Positions 31,316 to 43,687 of a stretch of 64,000 nt of DNA are shown one piece after another (within the stretch, counting starts at the first letter, position 1; each line of letters starts with the position of its first letter). The DNA is from Heterocephalus glaber. Taxonomy: Eukaryota; Chordata; Mammalia; Rodentia; Bathyergidae. The notes beneath the pieces were generated by a model. The model ran no database searches, was not told the origin of the DNA, and worked only from the letters and a program-made list of their open reading frames with translations. The stretch covers positions 12,108,571 to 12,172,570 of the forward strand of contig NW_004624781.1 in NCBI RefSeq assembly GCF_000247695.1, read 5' to 3'. The position numbers were made by a program, and so were the translations under genes.

Positions 31316-32690
31316 CTGTCATAATTTTATAAAAATACGGAAAATCATACCTCAAAATTAGCAATGAATATCTCTCGTACTTTCCCCTGTATACTTTCCT
31401 ATATTGTGGAGTGTTTTTTTTTTTTAATGAACATATATTCTATTGGTAGGAGAGAAATATTTTATTTTGAAAAAAAATTATTTCTTTTTTGGGAGAAAAA
31501 GGTAGAATTGGATTCCTAGAATTCCTGATCCTGGCCAAAGATTCCAAAGAGCATGAGTAAGTAAGAAAAGAAAGTGGCTGTAACTACCACCCGTTAGCAA
31601 ATGTGCTCGAGAACGCAGGGCAGGAAGAAACAGTCTTGGAACAGCCGAGATTTAAAAACAAACCCAAGAAAGGTTTTCCACCAAGTTTTCAGCAGGGATA
31701 GGCTGCGTCGTTCTGCTCTAAGCTGCCCTGAGGTGACTGACTCACTACGATAGCCACAAAGACAGTGCATCTGCAGAAACCCTGAAATGGCTTCCTAACA
31801 CATCAGTGCTTTGCATTACGGGGAAACAGCGAGTGCGCTTAGTGGGTGGGGTGCCAGGATCAGTGCCGTCCATCACAGCGTCTGAAATTCTACCTTCAAG
31901 GTTTCCATCCTTTGAGCCTCCGGTTGGCTTTGGTCTTCAGGGACACCTGTCGAAGGCCAAACGTTCCTGACTGCGGTGCTCCTTACAGAGCACTCTGGTG
32001 GTGTTTGGAGAGCCAGACACTGCTGAGTGAGACCAGGGAAATCCTCACAGATGAAGAAAGGGAGGGGAGAAGAGGAAGGAGAGAGGTCAGAAGGCGCTCC
32101 CTTTAAGTACTGTCAATGGAGCATCACTTCTGTTGCTAGTCAGAGTTTTTCTTCAGAGATGAGATATTTCAAAATTTCCAATTGCAAAGAGCCAAGTCTG
32201 ACTTTTTAACAGTATCTCTAGATCTATCAAGTCATAAATTCTCAAATAATTATGTACATAACAGAAAGTTCCTTTGTTCTTATACAGGTAATTAAGCGTG
32301 ATCCTAAAACTCCAAGACATTCCCCTCGCTTCTTTAACTCTGCCTCATTAGGGGCAAGGATTCACCCCCATATTTCTTCCTGACTATGCACTCTCCACAT
32401 CTAGGAAATATCTTTCCAGTTGCATTAATGGTGTCCTGAGTTCTAGGGTGCACTCCATTCTCGTGCCTAAGATTCCCCACAATATCCCTTTGTCTGGTGG
32501 CTTCACTTCTCAGTGGAGCTGCCTCGCTCTCACCAGGACCCCCATGTGCTGTCCCATTGGTCCTCTTTCCACATCCCCGCACCAGATCCTCACCAAGGAT
32601 AAGCCCCATTTAGCCTTTGGGGCAGGTGTTGAAAACACAGCCATCAAGTCCTAATGGCAAAGGCCTATGTAGAACCCAGACTCTGCTGGG
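31316..32690. other. Unassigned non-repetitive sequence
   Basis: No genes or clear repeats. 31400-31500 is A/T-rich. Confidence 0.4.
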
Positions 32691-32694
32691 AAGG

Positions 32695-32800
32695 TATCAG
32701 CTCACCGGGTTAAGGGATGCCCAGGTGGTTGGTAACTCATCATTTGTGGGTGTGTCTGTGAGGGCATTCCAGAAGAGATTAACATCTATGTTCACAGAAA
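32695..32800 (+). repeat. Fragment of the 26647-type LTR-like repeat
   Basis: gatgcccaggtggttggtaa then gtgggtgtgtctgtgagggc and agaagagattaacatct parallel the phrases in 26690-26760. Confidence 0.55.
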
Positions 32801-32845
32801 TTTCGGTCAAATAAAAACTGTACAGTGTGTCTTCATCTACCTTAT

Positions 32846-33070
32846 TCACTGGGTCTAGCATCTTGTGAATTCTGGCTCTTCCCCAAAGTCAAAAGGACCG
32901 TGAAAGGTAAATATTTTGAATCGATTCAGGACATCAAGGCAGCCATAAGGCACAACTAAAGACACTCACAAAAGAGGACTTCCAGAAATGCTTCAGAAAG
33001 TGGTAAGAATGATGGGATAAGTGTGTTCAAAGGGAGAGGGAGTATTTTGAAGAAGATAAATGGCAATGTG
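32846..33070 (+). pseudogene. Mariner-type transposase, C-terminal remnant
   Basis: Translation gives SLGLASCEFWLFPKVKRTVK, then KYFESIQDIKAA, and in a shifted frame LKTLTKEDFQKCFRKW and, after stops, WDKCVQREREYFEED. This matches the mariner C-terminal block (SPDLAPCDFWLFP ... KKRWDKCI...GDYFEGD as known for the family). The third catalytic Asp of the DD34D triad, in SPDL, is Gly here (GGT at 32852-32854). There is one frameshift near 32958 and two stops (TAA, TGA) just before WDKC. The N-terminal and central parts are absent, and I could not place the terminal repeats. Confidence 0.75.
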
Positions 33071-33254
33071 TCTTTACTGTAATATATTTTCTAATTTAAA
33101 CATTGTATCTTTTGATCATACCCCCTGTATATTTTTTCCTTCCTCCATAGGATTAAGTCCCAGCCCAATAGCAAATAATAAAAGGCTTTCCACAGCCCAG
33201 CCTAGCTGTACTGGTTACTCATGCCTAAAGGCGCAAACCCCTCCCTCTTTTTAA

Positions 33255-33600
33255 AAAAATTTAAAATTTTTTATTAGTGCATATTTGCAATACATGCAGT
33301 TTACAGTCATCTTGAGAAGGAGGTATATGTTGATAATACAATTTGTTTCTTTTTTTACTCCCCATTCCCTTCTCCTTCCCTCCCCCTCTAATTCCCTCTC
33401 CCATTTTCATTCTTGTTGATATTATTAATCTTAGCTCATATTTGTGGCATATCATGTTTGCATTCATTGGGGTTATTGGGTTCCTGTACATGGCATGTCT
33501 TTTTTCTACTTATTTTCCCTTCTATTCCCTCTCATCCCTTGTTCTTAATCTCTGGGGCTCCTTCCCATTTGCAAGAGATCCATCTCCTTGGCTCCTTCTA
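33255..33600 (-). mobile_element. L1 3' end fragment
   Basis: T/A-rich start, a polypyrimidine tract at 33350-33412 (purine-rich on the L1 sense strand), then agctcatatttgtggcatat, which resembles the L1 3' UTR in reverse. The plus-strand counterpart is at 43025-43405. Confidence 0.55.
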
Positions 33601-33603
33601 TCC

Positions 33604-33636
<33 letters not shown>

Positions 33637-33800
33637 CAGTACTGGAGATTGAACCCAGGGCCTTTGCACTGAGCAACATCCCAGCCCTATTCTATTTTTT
33701 CCCTTAGCGACAGGGCCTCAGTAAGCCACTAAATTGCCTAGACAGGGAACTGGGATTAGTGCTAGGATTATAGGTGTGCACCATCACACACAGGTACAAC
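33601..33800 (-). mobile_element. B1-ID dimeric SINE with (TGAT)n tail
   Basis: (TGAT)n at 33604-33634, then reverse ID (agtactggagattgaaccca) and reverse B1 (gacagggcctcagtaagcca ... ggattataggtgtgcacca). Confidence 0.8.
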
Positions 33801-34727
33801 AACCGTTCTCGTAGCTCAAATGTCTATATGTCAGCTGGAGGCTCTCATTTGGGCTTGGCAGGGCCACCTCATGTGGGGCAGCTCTGCTTCCTTTTCCTAG
33901 GATGCACAGGTTAGCCTAGCCCCACCCCTTCCCTGCCAATGGAAAAAGCACAGTGAGACCCAAAGTTTGGACCAGACTCGTGGTTACTTCTGCTTTATTC
34001 TGCTGATCAAAACATCCCCCATCAAAGCCCAGAGTGAGAGAAGGAGGCGTTTGTCAGATTGTGTGACAAATAGATTGGGAGAGGGCAGAGAATGGAAGCC
34101 ATTCATCAATCTACCACATCAACTCTCCAGACTTATACCTTACTGCTTTTACCTAGGAGATCATAAACTTTGGGTCCACTCACTCCACTCCCTCTCCTAC
34201 TTTCCTCATCTCTGTGCATTGGCCCAATGTTTTCACTCCAGCTAGACAGTCCATTATACTTCTATTCACACTCCCCTCCCACCCAATTAATACTTCCTGT
34301 TTTTTAAGACTCAAGTCCAGAGTCATTTTCTCTGAAAAATCTTCCATGTTGAGAACTAGAGCATCTGTACAGGCTTACGAGACAGCTGTTAACAGTTCTC
34401 TCTACTCCTTATTCAGTGATGATGTATTGGAACCCTGAAATGCACCATGGGAAAGTATTTACACCACAGAAATTGGCAAGTGCTACAAATCAGAGCTTTT
34501 GCTCTTTTCCTGAAGACTGAGCAGTACAACAGTAAAGCTGCTGTTAATATCCCCATCTCCTCAGTCTGTACTTTATCTTCCTGAATTTCTCAATTCCTCA
34601 TACCATCCTCCTCTCCTTTATTGTCTGACTTCTTCCACACCCGCACCAGACAGTGAGCCCCCAAAGTTGAGGGGTATGTCTGCTTGTTCTGTGGATCCCC
34701 AGCCCTGAGCACGTCAACTTTCAGTGG
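33801..34727. other. Unassigned sequence with a possible L2 trace
   Basis: gactcaagtccagagtcatt and ctctgaaaaatcttcc near 34306-34345 weakly resemble L2 in reverse. Otherwise nothing is recognised. Confidence 0.35.
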
Positions 34728-34862
34728 TTACCAGGCTCGGTGGTTCATGCCTGGTACCCCAGCTACTCAAGGGCTGAGGCAGGAAGAAAACTTGAGCCCA
34801 GGAGGTCAGGAGGCACCATAGTGATCCTTAAAATAATGAAGAAATAAAGAAAAACAAGCAAA
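34728..34862 (+). mobile_element. B1-type SINE
   Basis: ccaggctcggtggttcatgc, then accccagctactcaagg and gctgaggcaggaag show the 7SL-derived order. The tail is A-rich. Confidence 0.7.
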
Positions 34863-36500
34863 TACTCAGTAGATATTTTTAAAAATTGTGTTAAATAGAA
34901 GATGCAAAGGACCAGCTGGAGTTGCTTGCCTTAAGAAGATGGCCATGGACAGGAAGGGTTACAGAAAGGCTGGCCTGAAAGAAGGCTCTTCTCCCCAGCC
35001 CACCACTGTTTGAGGCAGCAAATCTTTAGCAAGCCCCAGATGTGATATTCATCCTCTACAATGTGAACTAGTGAGCCCTTCAGTAACTGTGGCCACATTG
35101 GTATGGAATCATTTATCAAAATAGTCAAAAAATATATCTTTGAAGCAATGGTTAGGGGTCCATTTCAAGGTAGCAGAAGCAATGAATGCATTTGTTGCAA
35201 CCAGGCTTCCCCCAGAACAGGGGCTGGGACAGTGACAGTGTAAGTGAAGGCTGCCACTCGAGTAACCCCAAGAGTTTGAGTATATTGGGGCTGTTGCATT
35301 TAGTGTTCTGAGATCTGGGTACTTCTGCTCTGGACTTGGCCGAATGTGGGACACAGTCTGAGTTAAAACTACTTACTGTGAGGGGACAAATTCATGGTGA
35401 ACTACTCTGATACACTTGATGATGTACCTTGATGTATATTTCTTTTAAAGCTGCACACAGCCTAACTGATTTTGAGGTAGGATTTCTACAGTTCGTACAC
35501 TTTCAGGCTAATCCTCAATTTCTGTGGTATATTTGTGACAATTGTGACTTTTACGGTGGAACCAAATTTGATTTGTAAAAACAACCAAGCAAACTGTCTC
35601 TGTTAGCAAATGGAGCCATGGTGCTGTTGGCCCTTCTCTCCCGCTTCTATGGTACAGGTGTGTTAGTATTTGAAGTGAGGGCACTCCCAGAGGTGGAGCT
35701 AACATAGCAGTGGAGTGGGGGATTATGAGACGTTGCTGTCTACAGCAGGAACAGCAGAGTACCACACAGATAGTACTGTGTAAGTGAACCAGTGGACACT
35801 GATGTCTAAATACAGACTGTGAAGTTCAGGGAACAATGGAGGTGTGGTTACTACTAGGAGTAGAAGGGACTTTGAACATTGGTTACTTTGTGCTATTGCG
35901 CTGGTCAGAGAAGAACTTTATCTCCAGAGAAATTGCATTTGTAGGCTGAGAAGTCTAAAATAGGCCTCTCAGTGGTAACACCCCTAATCTGATCATGGCC
36001 TTTTCCAGCCCCTGTCTCTGATGTAAGTTCCTGTTACTCCAGTGCTGGACTCTGCCAGGACATTGTGAGATCTTGCCATTGCTGATGGAAAAGAGATACT
36101 CTGCTTGCTTGCAAAAGCATTTGACCATACACATTTGTCCTCAATTGCCTATAACTCCTTTATGTTTTTGTTTTTAAGTTAGAGTAAAAGAAAAGTGGGA
36201 AATACAAATTTGTTCTGTAAAGAAATCAGTTGAACTTTAAAGACAGGCATGGATTCCTCCAACTATAGGACATTTTGTTAGGGATCAAGACTTTGGTACT
36301 AAAACCCTTTAAACAGCCCTAGCAGCAATTGGCTGAATTACTTTAGAGACTTTTTTTTCTGTCGAACTACATTGCTGAGAGTTCAGGTATAGAAATATGG
36401 TTGGTCTTTTGAAATAATGTACGTCATCATTATAAATAACTATGCAAAGGTTTAATAATAACGAAAGACCTAGTAAATAGGAAGATGGCTAAATAACAAT
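34863..36500. other. Unassigned non-repetitive sequence, about 1.6 kb
   Basis: No repeat recognised. Several partly open stretches (for example 35170-35350 and 35460-35580 on the plus strand) might be a decayed retrocopy, but I match them to no protein and see neither a poly(A) tail nor duplications. Confidence 0.35.
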
Positions 36501-36514
36501 GAATTGAACATATA

Positions 36515-36530
<16 letters not shown>

Positions 36531-36548
<18 letters not shown>

Positions 36549-36598
36549 TGGTACCAGGGATCAAACTTGGGACCTTGCCGCTTGTGAGGCAGGCAGTG
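36531..36598 (-). mobile_element. 5'-truncated ID-type SINE
   Basis: Poly(T), then GGTACCAGGGATCAAACTTG and the rest of the reversed ID up to gaggcaggcag, stopping before the A box. TGAACATATATA flanks it at 36505-36516 and 36599-36610. A (TA)n run adjoins on the left. Confidence 0.88.
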
Positions 36599-36610
36599 TG
36601 AACATATATA

Positions 36611-37194
36611 TTTAAACGTGCTTCCTCCCAGCGCTCCTTTAAAATGATAGCAAATGTATGTTTTAAAGAAAAAAAGCCCACAAGGACAGTAAGTATGGGA
36701 AAGGATGATTATAACAAAACTTTGGGGGTTAGAAAGCAGAGGATAGGGATCAATGTTTTAGGTATCTTTTTTATACCTTTCCAAATTTCCCCAGCCTTAA
36801 ATGGTCAAGCGAGCTAGAAAATACCTGCCCAAGGCACCAGACTCTTTTCTGGGTCCCCAAAGAGTCTTTGCAATGCCTGGGGACAGAGTAGGGAAAGGGG
36901 AATCTCCTGAGAGTAAGAACTGGACATTAGACTGCAGAGTTAGGTGAGCTCTCTGGTAACTCAAAAGGTCAGCCGTCGGGCTGTGAGCAGCTACAGAGCT
37001 GTCATGCATCTAGGGAAACAACTGCACATCGCAGGTGACTTCACAGACAGCATGGGGGCTGGAAGGCAATGAACAGACATCATGAAAGTGTTAAAGGGGG
37101 GCGGAAATCTAGAATTATAAGGCATCAGAAATAGTTTTCAGAAACGAAAGCAAAATAAAGATATTTCAGACAGACAAAAGATGAGGCAATTCAT
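36611..37194. other. Unassigned non-repetitive sequence
   Basis: Nothing recognised; 37130-37194 may belong to the old L1 material that continues to the right. Confidence 0.35.
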
Positions 37195-37195
37195 G

Positions 37196-37405
37196 TTGGC
37201 CGAGTGTGGTGGCGCACACTGTCTTCCCAGCTGCTTGGGAGACTGAAGCAGGAGGATCACAAGTTCAAGGTCAGCCTGTGCAACTTATTGAAACTCTGTC
37301 TCAAAATGAAATGAAAAGGGCTGAGGATGTAGCCCAGTGAAAGAGTCCTTATCTAGTGTGCACAAGGCCTGGGTGGAATCCCCAGTACCACAAAGTAAAT
37401 AAATA
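37196..37405 (+). mobile_element. B1-ID dimeric SINE
   Basis: The B1 part (gccgagtgtggtggcgcaca ... caaggtcagcctgtg) runs into tctcaaaatgaaatg and then an ID part (gggctgaggatgtagcccag ... tggaatccccagtacc), ending in an (AAAT)-type tail. Confidence 0.88.
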
Positions 37406-37439
37406 AAAAGAAATATCAAGAGAGTGTATTCATGTTATA

Positions 37440-38540
37440 GAGAAATGATACCAAATGAAATCCCTAGTGTACAAGAAGAAGTGAAGAATATTAGAAATAA
37501 TAAATACATAAAAGACCTTTATTATTATATGTAAACTCAATATCTTTAATAACAATATGAGAATTTATGATATATGTAGAAATACAAATAACATCAGAGT
37601 ACAAAGGGAAGGAAAGAAAAAAAATGGAATTATATTTGGGTAGGCAATTAGTGTTGCTCATGAAGTAACATACTGTTTAAAGTACACTGGCAGCCAAACT
37701 TTATTCTAGCTTATGTTGTCCTGTTTTTAAATGTTATAATAAAATATAAAAAATAAGTTGTGTTACTGTTTATATATATTAACTATATTATATATTCCAT
37801 AAATGGCCCAACACAAATTCCTCTTCTCTCACCACTACCCAGTGAAGCCAAAGGGTTGGATGCCCATGAAAAGATTAATTGTACTAAGCTGCATACACAT
37901 ATTGCAGTCTCTATTAGATGCACTAAAAAGTTAAAACACAAAACAGAGGCATATCAAAAAATTCAAGAGAATGGATAAAATTAAATATTACAACATTATG
38001 ATTTACTTAATAAAAACCTAGAGAGAAGTGGGAAGAAAGAACAAGAAAAAAGAAACAGAAGAGAAATCAAAAATAAATGACTATGGTAGGCATAACCCAA
38101 CCACATTAACAATTATATTGCATTTAAATGTGATTAGTATTCTAATTTTAAAAATCAAGGTGATCAAATGGAATGAAAAAGCAAAGAACTACCTATAATT
38201 GGTTTATAAGAGAAACAAAGTGTAACTATAAAGATACAGATATAAGTATTGAAGAAGATGTCCAGTACTACACATAAGCCTATAGCTAACATCGGTGTTG
38301 TGATCGAATGTTTAACACTTCTCCTAAGACCAATGAGCAGCAAGACAAAGATATCTGCTCTCACCATTTCTAATCAACATTGTACTTTATAGCTTGGCCA
38401 GTGGAATAAGACTAAGATTGGGGAGGAGAGGAATGCAGTTGTAAAGGAAGAAAACAAACTGACATTATTCACAAACATGGCTATGCACATTGAAATCCCC
38501 ACTAAATCCACAAAATAACCACTAGAACGAATAAGTGAAT
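37440..38540 (+). mobile_element. Old L1/HAL1-type LINE fragments
   Basis: attatattgcatttaaatgtg near 38112 resembles the start of L1 ORF2. At 38275-38530, cctatagctaacatcgg, then agcaagacaaagatatctgc and ctcaccatttctaatcaac match the reverse-transcriptase region. The two parts are closer together than in an intact element, so internal sequence is deleted. Heavily mutated. Confidence 0.6.
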
Positions 38541-38555
38541 TTAAGCTTGGTCACT

Positions 38556-38805
38556 GCTTCCAAGATGGTACCTGGGATGCTCCATGCTCTGAAAGAAAGG
38601 AATACTGGTCCTCACATGGCAGAAGATCAGAAGAAAGCCAGTCCACACCTAGGAGACCTTTGTATAGTGGCATTAATCCATTCATGAGAGAGAGTCCCTG
38701 TGACCTAAATGTTGGAGACACCCCATCTCCCAATACTGTTGCATTAGGGATGAAATTTCAACATGAGTTTTGGAGGGAACAAAAATATTCAAACCAGGCC
38801 ACACC
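38556..38805 (-). mobile_element. MST/MLT1-like LTR (ERVL-MaLR group)
   Basis: Reverse order of the family phrases: ggcattaatccattcatgag, then actgttgcattagggatgaa and atttcaacatgagttttgg, ending aatattcaaacca. A non-coding solo LTR remnant. Confidence 0.75.
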
Positions 38806-39420
38806 TCTTGGAAATTAAAAATATAATAAATAAAACTCAAAGTTCAGAAGATACAGCTAAGGAAATCTCTAAAAACAAAGCAAGACCAAAAAAAAAAAAC
38901 TACCCCAGAATGGAAATGAATAAATGAGAGAAAATACAAGAAAATTTTTTACTGGATCCTGCATTTGAATAATAGGAATGCCAGAAAGAACAGGGGAAAG
39001 TGGCATATCTTCATGTAATTTCACAATACTGAAGATAAATAAATTTATTATAAACCTTCAGAAAGAAAAATAAAACAAGTCATATGTGAATAATCAAAAA
39101 CCAGACTTCACAACACCATCAGAAGCCAGAAGAAAATGGAGTGATATTTGTGAAATCTAAGTAAATACATTTTCCCACCTAAATGACTTTATCCAACCAA
39201 ATGATCAGTAAGGAAAGAAGTAGACCAAAGACATTTTTGGATTTTCAGGGGCTCAAAAACTTATGTTCCATATACTCTTTCCCAGGAATCTACTGACCAA
39301 TGTCTTCATAAAAATAAGGGCATAAAATATAGGATTTTTAATAAAAGGAATAAAAGGAATTCCCAAATAAAAGTTTGGGAGATGATGCTAGAAAGTGTGG
39401 GACATATCTATACCAGGGAA
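38806..39420 (+). mobile_element. Old L1/HAL1-type LINE fragment
   Basis: A-rich strand with cttcacaacaccatcagaagc and aaatgactttatccaacc, phrases typical of old L1/HAL1 interiors. No open frame survives. Confidence 0.45.
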
Positions 39421-39832
39421 AGTCCATCCAAGCAGAAAAATGCAGGATATCTTTACGTGTCTGGATGTATAAACACTTGGGTTATTGAGGGAGTATTGGG
39501 CTGAATTACTAACAAATGGAAAGAAAACTAGGCCTCCTTTAGAGAAAGCAAAACATTGTGCAAGGAAAGCAAAGTATGGTTACCCTTGTATATGTCCTTG
39601 TGTCCTTGTTTGTACCCTTGTATAGGTATCCCTGTGCTATAAAGAGCAAACACTGAATATTGATCTAAGCAAAAGTATGTTATAATTACAATGAGAAGAT
39701 CATAGCACAGGAAGTTTTTGTGGGTCCACAGGAGACTCACATTCCAAGATGCTTGTACATACTAGAATCTGTGGCTGCTCACATCCCTTATATAATATGG
39801 CACAGTATTTTCACATAACCTACACATATCCT

Positions 39833-39917
39833 GGGGCTGGGGATTTAGCTCAGTGGCCCCACACCTGCCTCGAAAGTGCAAGGTTCAATCCCTGGTAACA
39901 AAAAAACAAAAAAAGAA
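39833..39917 (+). mobile_element. ID-type SINE, young
   Basis: ggggctggggatttagctca through ggttcaatccctggtaac with an A-rich tail. A perfect 16-bp duplication AACCTACACATATCCT lies at 39817-39832 and 39918-39933. Confidence 0.95.
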
Positions 39918-39933
39918 AACCTACACATATCCT

Positions 39934-42230
39934 CCTTTAAGCCATCTCTAGATTATTTATAATACCTGATGCAATGTAAACGCCATGTAAATAATTGTTA
40001 GACTGTATTGTGTAGGGAAGAACAATGAGGAAAAACATCTGCACATGGTCAATACAGGTGGAATTTTGAAACTATTTCTGATGCATGGTTGCTTGAATTT
40101 GTAATTGCAGAACTCGGGTCCACAGTGTGGAGTGACTTCATATGGGCGGCAGTGGTCATATGTGATGGGGGGGGGGGAGGTGTATGGTAAATAAGAGCTA
40201 AGTTCTTATTTTCCATACTACCTAAAATTGAAAATTCAGAAGGTAGGAAATACAGGTGTATTAATTGCATATACAGAGGTAAATAACCAAAGAAACAGCT
40301 AAAATAATTCAAAGTAATTGCTTTTGAGAAAGACATGAGCTAGGAGGAGGAGTTAAGAAGTTTTTTTAAGTCTCATAGACTTGTTGGTTTCTATAAGTTA
40401 TGTGAAAAATCTAATAGATAAAAATTAAAAATTGAAAATCAATAAAATAATTATGGAATACTATTAAAAAGCAATTAGGTGAATTGGGAGTGGGGCCAAA
40501 TGGAGGGGCTAGAACACGTGCATTTCACACAAGACTGCACACTCAGAATTCACACACTCAGATTTTCTAAAGAGAAATCTGGGTACTTTGCGGGTGGGGT
40601 CACATCACCCCAGGTGTGGCATAGAGATCACCGCTGTCCCATTTCAATCTAGTTCAAGTCACACATGTAAGTTAATTTATGGAAGCAAGGTTAAAATAAG
40701 TGAAAAGGAAAGAACGATTTCCATATCAATTTTATATAGCATCATTCATTTCTTTCCATTTCTTCCAACATCCCATAAACTAGTGACTTACAGCACCATG
40801 TACCAAATGATTTTAGCAGCTGTATCCATGATACTTTTCATAAGAAAACTTAGCAAGATACTTTTAATATGTACCATCCAATAGAATGAAACATCAGTCC
40901 CTTAATTTAAACTTCTGATAAATCCAGATTTCTGATCTAAGACAGCTAGCCTGTCATCTCTCTTGATAGGAACTGATTTTTTCATATCTAGCTGAAACTC
41001 CTTGATGTTTGTAAAATATTCACAACTAAATGATACTGAATTTTATTTTTAAGATCATGAATACACATTATTTCTAAGCAAATTTGAAAGTATATTGAGA
41101 CAAAAATGTACCCAAACTGGGCACTATCTCTTATACACGTGACTTACCTAATGCTAAAAGCAAACAGACAGAAAGCCATACAGAGAACGAAAACACTCTG
41201 AATTTTCCACATTGTGAATCAATTCATCTTTGGGATTATTAGTCTTACGCTCTTCAGGCAATTGTTTGGTGACTTAGTTGAAATTTTCCACTTTTATAAA
41301 ATGTTTTTCAGTTTTTGTCTCATAATTTTCTGAGAAAATTTCTATAATTGAAATAATTTCTTTTACCATTTCTCCACCTCAAAATATTTTTCACTTTTGA
41401 GGAAGTATTCAAGCCAACTTCATATCTGACCCAAGTTTCAAGCTCAGATCTGGGCAGAAATTAATTTAGGAAACTTTTGTTGAATATTTAATTCTGATTT
41501 CAAGTAACTAGTATCTTCAATTCTTTTTTTTAGCTCTTCAGAGGAAACTTCTTATTAAATTCAATGTGTGTTTGCTTTACTTAGTGTTACTCATTTTATT
41601 ATTTCTTTTTTAAAAAATGGGTTTTTTGTTGAGCTCTACAGCAGCCAACTGCAGTTGTCCCATGTTAGGAAAGGTGGAGCCTAAATTCTTCCAGCCTCTC
41701 ATTTTTTACTGTTCTGGTCGTAGTACTAGCTTCTGCATTGCCAATCAATTTTATTGTGTTCCTTTCTTTTAAAGTTCAAAATTTTTCCATACTTACTTTT
41801 TCAACTAGAAACATAATTTAAGTACATTATAATTAAAATAAGTATTTCAACTTAATTTCCAATTACAGTTTATGTAAGAGTTACTATCATTTGAACTTTC
41901 TGCTTAAAATATCCAGGTAAGTGCATTACAGTGTTATACTTGTGAATAGAAAATCTCATCTGAACAGGACAGGCTGTTTGTGGCTCTGCAGCCCTTGGCC
42001 AATATACACACTACGACAGTATAACACCGCCTGTGCAGTACAATGGTGACAGTGTAATGTCGTCTTATCCATATGACAGAGTTATGTTCCAGAGGGGAAA
42101 TACTATATGCTGCTTCAGAAAAATTGAATTTAAGTGAATGAAATGCCGTTAGGACTGTAACTCATCAGTTGTCGCGGTGGCACGTCAAGGGCTCCCCGGT
42201 CCCGTGTGTCTAGTGGCTGCCATACCAGGC
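39934..42230. other. AT-rich non-repetitive sequence
   Basis: About 2.3 kb with no recognised repeat or gene. A G11 run lies near 40168-40179. Confidence 0.4.
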
Positions 42231-42264
42231 AGCCCAAGCATGGAGAGGAGGAGAATGACAGCGC

Positions 42265-42425
42265 CTTTCTTGGACACCACACATCCTTCTCGATGCTCTC
42301 ACAGACAGGATCTCAGTTATTCCTCCGAACAGTGCTGAGTGCTGTTATCCACATTTTACATGAAGAGGGGAGCGTGGGGACATTTAGTGGCTTGTCCACA
42401 TTTGTGCAGTCCAATAATAGAGGCT
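42265..42425 (-). repeat. MIR SINE
   Basis: Reverse MIR landmarks: gttatccacattttacatga then gtggcttgtccacatttgtg and caataatagaggctg. Confidence 0.65.
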
Positions 42426-43020
42426 GTGGCTCATGCTAGGGTACAAAGATTACAAGTTTTTATTTATTTTAACAGTCTTGTATGAGTGAAGTTGAAACAT
42501 TTGGAAATATTTATTGAATCGTAGGGGACAGGCTCTATTCTAGTGAGCAAGAAACACAGTCTCTGCCTTCATTAAGTTTACCATTTAACGTCCCCCAAGC
42601 CAGAAAATTACAATAAGGCACTGTCAGTGAGATACTTGCCTCAGAATTAAACTCTGACGTTGCTTCAAGTGAAGCTCTTAAGGTGAAGGTGCTTCCTGTG
42701 ACCTTGGAGGGGGCCAAAGTCATCTCTGCCCATAGTGGTCCTGCCTAGATGGCCATACAGTAGGTGCTTAGTAGGAGCTTTTGTTACTGAGTGTGAAGTT
42801 ATCAGCTCCAGTTCTGGGTGGTTATTTTCTTTCTTGTATGTCTGTTATTATCCTTGGGGGCTAGGATGTTCTTGTCCCTAAGGAGAAGGGAACAATAGGG
42901 CAAAGGGACCCATGATAGAACAAGAGGAACAATATTTTATGGATGAAGAACACTCAGTTTCTCTGGTGTGAGAAACTGAAAGTGTAAATAATGATTAAAA
43001 TGAATAATTGATAATGTGAA
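42426..43020. other. Unassigned non-repetitive sequence
   Basis: Possible L2/MIR tail phrase cagtaggtgcttagtagg at 42759-42776; otherwise nothing recognised. Confidence 0.35.
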
Positions 43021-43024
43021 ATAG

Positions 43025-43179
43025 GAAGAAAAGATCCAAAGGAGTAGGGGAAGTGGGAGGGGTAGGGGAAAGGAAAGAAGGGAAAGGAAAAAATATGAGA
43101 AAAGAGGGCCAGGGATTTAGCTCAGTGGTTCCGGCGCCTGCCTCAAAAGCACAATGTCCCAAGTTTGATCCCTGGTACC

Positions 43180-43231
<52 letters not shown>

Positions 43232-43405
43232 AAAGGGAAAAATGGAGACAAAGTCTGTGTGAACAGGGAGGGGTGGAGGGGTTGAAGGGAGAGCAGGGGA
43301 ATGGGAAAAAAATAAGAACCAAGATACATCATATAAAGGTACAAGTTCCCAATGATGAATGTAAGTGTATTGTATACCTATAATGTACCAATAAAAGAAT
43401 CAAGA
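43025..43405 (+). mobile_element. L1 3' UTR fragment interrupted by an ID SINE
   Basis: Purine-rich tracts at 43030-43090 and 43236-43312 bracket the ID insertion. They are followed by accaagatacatcatataaag and an A-rich end at 43380-43412. This is the sense-strand form of the pyrimidine tracts seen in the minus-strand L1 3' ends. Confidence 0.6.
43105..43223 (+). mobile_element. ID-type SINE with A-run plus (TA)n tail
   Basis: gggccagggatttagctcag through gatccctggtacc, then a 17-base A run and (TA)n at 43197-43226. The 12-bp duplication ATATGAGAAAAG lies at 43093-43104 and 43224-43235. Confidence 0.93.
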
Positions 43406-43606
43406 AAAAAAAAGATCAATCAGACTCATTAGGGGACTTTTTGTCCCACAGGGGATGCATATTCAGATCCAAACTAAGGTACTGATGCGATCGTAAAACC
43501 GGGCTTGCAATGTTGAGTGCCTATGGTTTATTTTCAGAAGACTGCAGTAGCTACCCCAGAAGCTTCCTTTGGGGTCTGCAACCTGCTCTATAAGACTGCA
43601 TCACCT

Positions 43607-43687
43607 CGGGCCAGGGATTTAGCTCAGTGGTTTCACTGCCTGCTGCACAAGCACAAGGACCCGAGTTCGATCCCCGGTACCAAAAAA
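43607..43687 (+). mobile_element. ID-type SINE, young
   Basis: Intact B box gagttcgatcccc and GGTACC end. A perfect 15-bp duplication AAGACTGCATCACCT lies at 43592-43606 and 43688-43702. Confidence 0.95.

Noticed and set aside
33603..33634. CRISPR-like array or other spaced repeats
   Set aside because: This and the other short tandem runs are simple microsatellites or SINE tails; there is no repeat-spacer pattern anywhere in the window.
34880..36300. Possible processed pseudogene suggested by partly open plus-strand frames
   Set aside because: No protein recognised, no A tail, no target duplication; the frames break often.
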